This document shows positions 32,401 through 32,954 of a DNA stretch of 32,954 nucleotides, piece by piece; the stretch's first letter is position 1, and the number at the start of each line of letters is the position of its first letter. The position numbers and the translations under genes are program-made. Source of the DNA: Helicobacter anatolicus (lineage in GTDB: Bacteria; Campylobacterota; Campylobacteria; Campylobacterales; Helicobacteraceae). The notes beneath the pieces were generated by a model. The model did no database searches and was not told the origin of the DNA. It worked only from the letters and a program-made list of their open reading frames with translations. The DNA is taken from NCBI RefSeq assembly GCF_021300615.1, contig NZ_JAJTMY010000006.1, forward strand, positions 1-32,954, in the 5' to 3' direction.

Positions 32401-32954
32401 TTAGATTGCTTGAGATTGGAAAGGCTTCTATGCAAGAACAACAAGTAGAATCTACTTCAGCTAATGGTCTTCAAGGAAATGGAGCAATCTTTAGAGTATA
32501 TATGAAAAGCAATGCTGATCAAGATAAAGCTACTCTAGCTGGTATTAAAGCACAAACAAATATGCAAAAACAAGAAATGGAAGCTCAAGACACCCAAACA
32601 AGTACCGATGGTCGATACGGACATATCTATAGTGATAGAATCCTAATCCTATCAGGAAATACAGCAACCAAAAGTAATGAAGATAATAGTAATCAAGTAA
32701 ATTACATTCAAGTTATTGCAGATGGAAAAACCAATTTCTCTAGCATCAAATACCATGGTGGTGGTACAGAAAAAGAAGGCAATATTGCAGTAGCTACGGT
32801 AAAAGGAACTAACGATCAACAAGTTGCAAAGTTTGAAGGAGCAACACAAATCCAAGGTTTTGATGTTATTGGTACAACACTCACAACAGCCACTACTGAT
32901 CAATATGGAAAAATTAAGAGTGCTACAGAAACAAGCAGCACAGATACCATGAAT
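29439..32954 (+). CDS. Large repetitive autotransporter/adhesin-like surface protein (partial, 3' end outside window)
   Basis: The frame is open for 1172 codons from ATG 29439 to the right edge. AAAGGA lies eight bases before the ATG. The N-terminus is a long signal peptide (basic 1-9, hydrophobic SPVVASSLALILGSGSVYA to residue 32). The passenger is rich in Asn, Thr, Ser and Gly, and residues about 195-600 carry degenerate repeats of 25-28 residues with the pattern NTITF...SNTITGNINT, as expected of a right-handed beta-helix. Residues 415-449 are an inserted Ser/Gly/Glu-rich block. The passenger has a single close cysteine pair (CGTSGNC, about 40-46). The C-terminal beta-barrel, if present, is beyond the window, so the autotransporter label is inferred from signal peptide and repeats. 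Alternatives: other secreted beta-helix adhesin. Confidence 0.72.
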   Translation, partial: MKTNKTNRFKIFSPVVASSLALILGSGSVYADSNITNTECGTSGNCTDIKGDLTFKFGTGETTQISEDLKTVTFSTSTTQVDLKDTNFEGQAFDFPNSTMTINFNGQSSKTFKLTAEQAEFKGKLQVFGGGTGNNFTGTFKHGMTGEINIGPDKNLSNANTTLIFGNDSSMEPSKETSEKVSMQNQEEPKSLNGGIFIRSGQNATNTITFKEDFKTQKIWTIEGKSTVTFEKNATMESRDEIIYAGWYQDKNTANATFTFKGEKNSIKNTRGDGGGIAIQANANQGGGKKASNTLNFQGSNSTNTIEGNIIATANLNNGAPEGSNTITFDKETATNEIKGNINTQGNTNSKNNITFKGKTSNTITGNINTSAGNAKVTFEVGEESTNAINTITGNINTTSGKTTIAFNKPTTQASGSESESAESGGSESTGSGDSGSAVSRNGEGSSGDTQTPSNTITGNVVANAATNDISFNTDGNNKIKGWIRAHGGATAQNKITFTGTGTNEIEGKISAEWTNRSSNNTNTITFNNHSGNNKIIGDIINNAQTNTITTSSDRLNSSNTTIQGNISVEGGGVATNTITLQSQGANKIIGNITTNGIGDSSRNSNNIYISGKVSAADSKKTTAPSEILNNLSFFAGNITTNGKNNSTNIVFEDSIWLPSNYKELISNASNANNAKLEQDGAAILNVETGTIKNNFGTTNIVLRTSSATALNTLGTSMFNVINSGNSGKVNIVVQGQVNVGANVTYGGKLEGDNYIWAGTQHLGEVTFIFANNHNSGATPLALESNSSNPIQDNFSSESTDVSDTNSKVLGITYQDGVKLTLKDRVVKINSQNRSFVEVYKDYFSNIADNGLLTLKTDRKNSSNVQTDTISIKGLALGDLSELGSSTTEEEKEKATTTYNYNVTLEKGSAFVGNIKLQENSNVALTMEEGSKLLTDTAHLKIANLMIKNSKGVDTNEFLLGTFAQSNTIIDIASMGNDLGDLATREDFRLLEIGKASMQEQQVESTSANGLQGNGAIFRVYMKSNADQDKATLAGIKAQTNMQKQEMEAQDTQTSTDGRYGHIYSDRILILSGNTATKSNEDNSNQVNYIQVIADGKTNFSSIKYHGGGTEKEGNIAVATVKGTNDQQVAKFEGATQIQGFDVIGTTLTTATTDQYGKIKSATETSSTDTMN
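30681..30786 (+). repeat. Purine-rich Ser/Gly/Glu low-complexity block inside the surface-protein gene
   Basis: Imperfect short repeats built on GGAAGTGAAAGT and GAAAGCGGA run for about 100 bases and encode SGSESESAESGGSESTGSGD followed by similar sequence. The plus strand is almost all purine. It interrupts the NTITGNI repeat series, keeping the frame. Such tracts can vary in copy number by slippage. Confidence 0.6.

Noticed and set aside
29435-32903. Several minus-strand and alternative-frame ORFs within the surface-protein gene, rich in Val/Phe/Pro or Cys/Ser
   Set aside because: They arise from the repetitive Asn/Thr/Ser codons of the plus-strand gene read in other frames; no starts with ribosome sites, no motifs.
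1-32954. Insertion sequences, integrases, attachment sites or tRNA genes
   Set aside because: None recognised; the tRNA-like ends at 28574-28944 belong to the tmRNA.

Overview
The window is AT-rich, densely packed bacterial chromosome that looks like a Helicobacter (Campylobacterota), probably an enterohepatic or non-pylori species. The evidence is gene content and micro-synteny recalled from family knowledge: dgkA-gyrA-(HP0702-like)-flgR, pepF next to kefB, rho followed by murI, lolA divergent from secA-lolC/E, hypBCD, and a tmRNA whose tag resembles the Helicobacter/Campylobacter type. NrfHA, absent from H. pylori but common in Campylobacter and enterohepatic relatives, argues against H. 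pylori itself. No database search was possible.

Layout. 1-681 (-) is a partial exported protein that looks like a trypsin-fold protein without its catalytic residues. 766-2158 (+) holds a cyclophilin and a DUF455 ferritin-like protein. 2148-8014 (-) is one tight operon: membrane protein, dgkA, gyrA, HP0702-like exported protein, flgR. 8081-10284 (-) is nrfH-nrfA (ammonia-forming nitrite reductase) ending in a clear hairpin terminator. 10431-11186 (+) is pgeF, followed by hypB-hypC-hypD (+) for NiFe-hydrogenase maturation. 13362-18257 (reading right to left) is kefB-pepF-an SspB-like protein-a small membrane protein-a TerB-like membrane protein. 18411-21972 (+) is a three-part sensory cassette: an unrecognised coiled-coil protein, a sensor histidine kinase broken by a -1 frameshift at an A7 run, and a response regulator with a winged-helix-like output domain. 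22065-24139 (+) is rho-murI. 24156-27916 (-) is secA-lolC/E, divergent from lolA (28002-28523 +). The tmRNA gene lies at 28574-28944. After about 490 bases of non-coding, repeat-bearing DNA, a very large repetitive autotransporter/adhesin-like gene starts at 29439 and runs off the right edge.

How it fits together. Most of the window is housekeeping: DNA topology, transcription termination, protein export, lipoprotein sorting, ribosome rescue, cell-wall precursor synthesis. Respiratory modules (nitrite reduction, hydrogenase maturation) suit a microaerobic gut organism. The least ordinary parts are the 18411-21972 sensory cassette with its frameshift; a candidate ClpX-adaptor (SspB-like) gene in the kefB-pepF operon, in a window that also carries the tmRNA; a kefB gene with no normal start codon beside a T8 run; and the large surface protein with its structured upstream region. 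No insertion sequence, CRISPR array or tRNA gene was seen.
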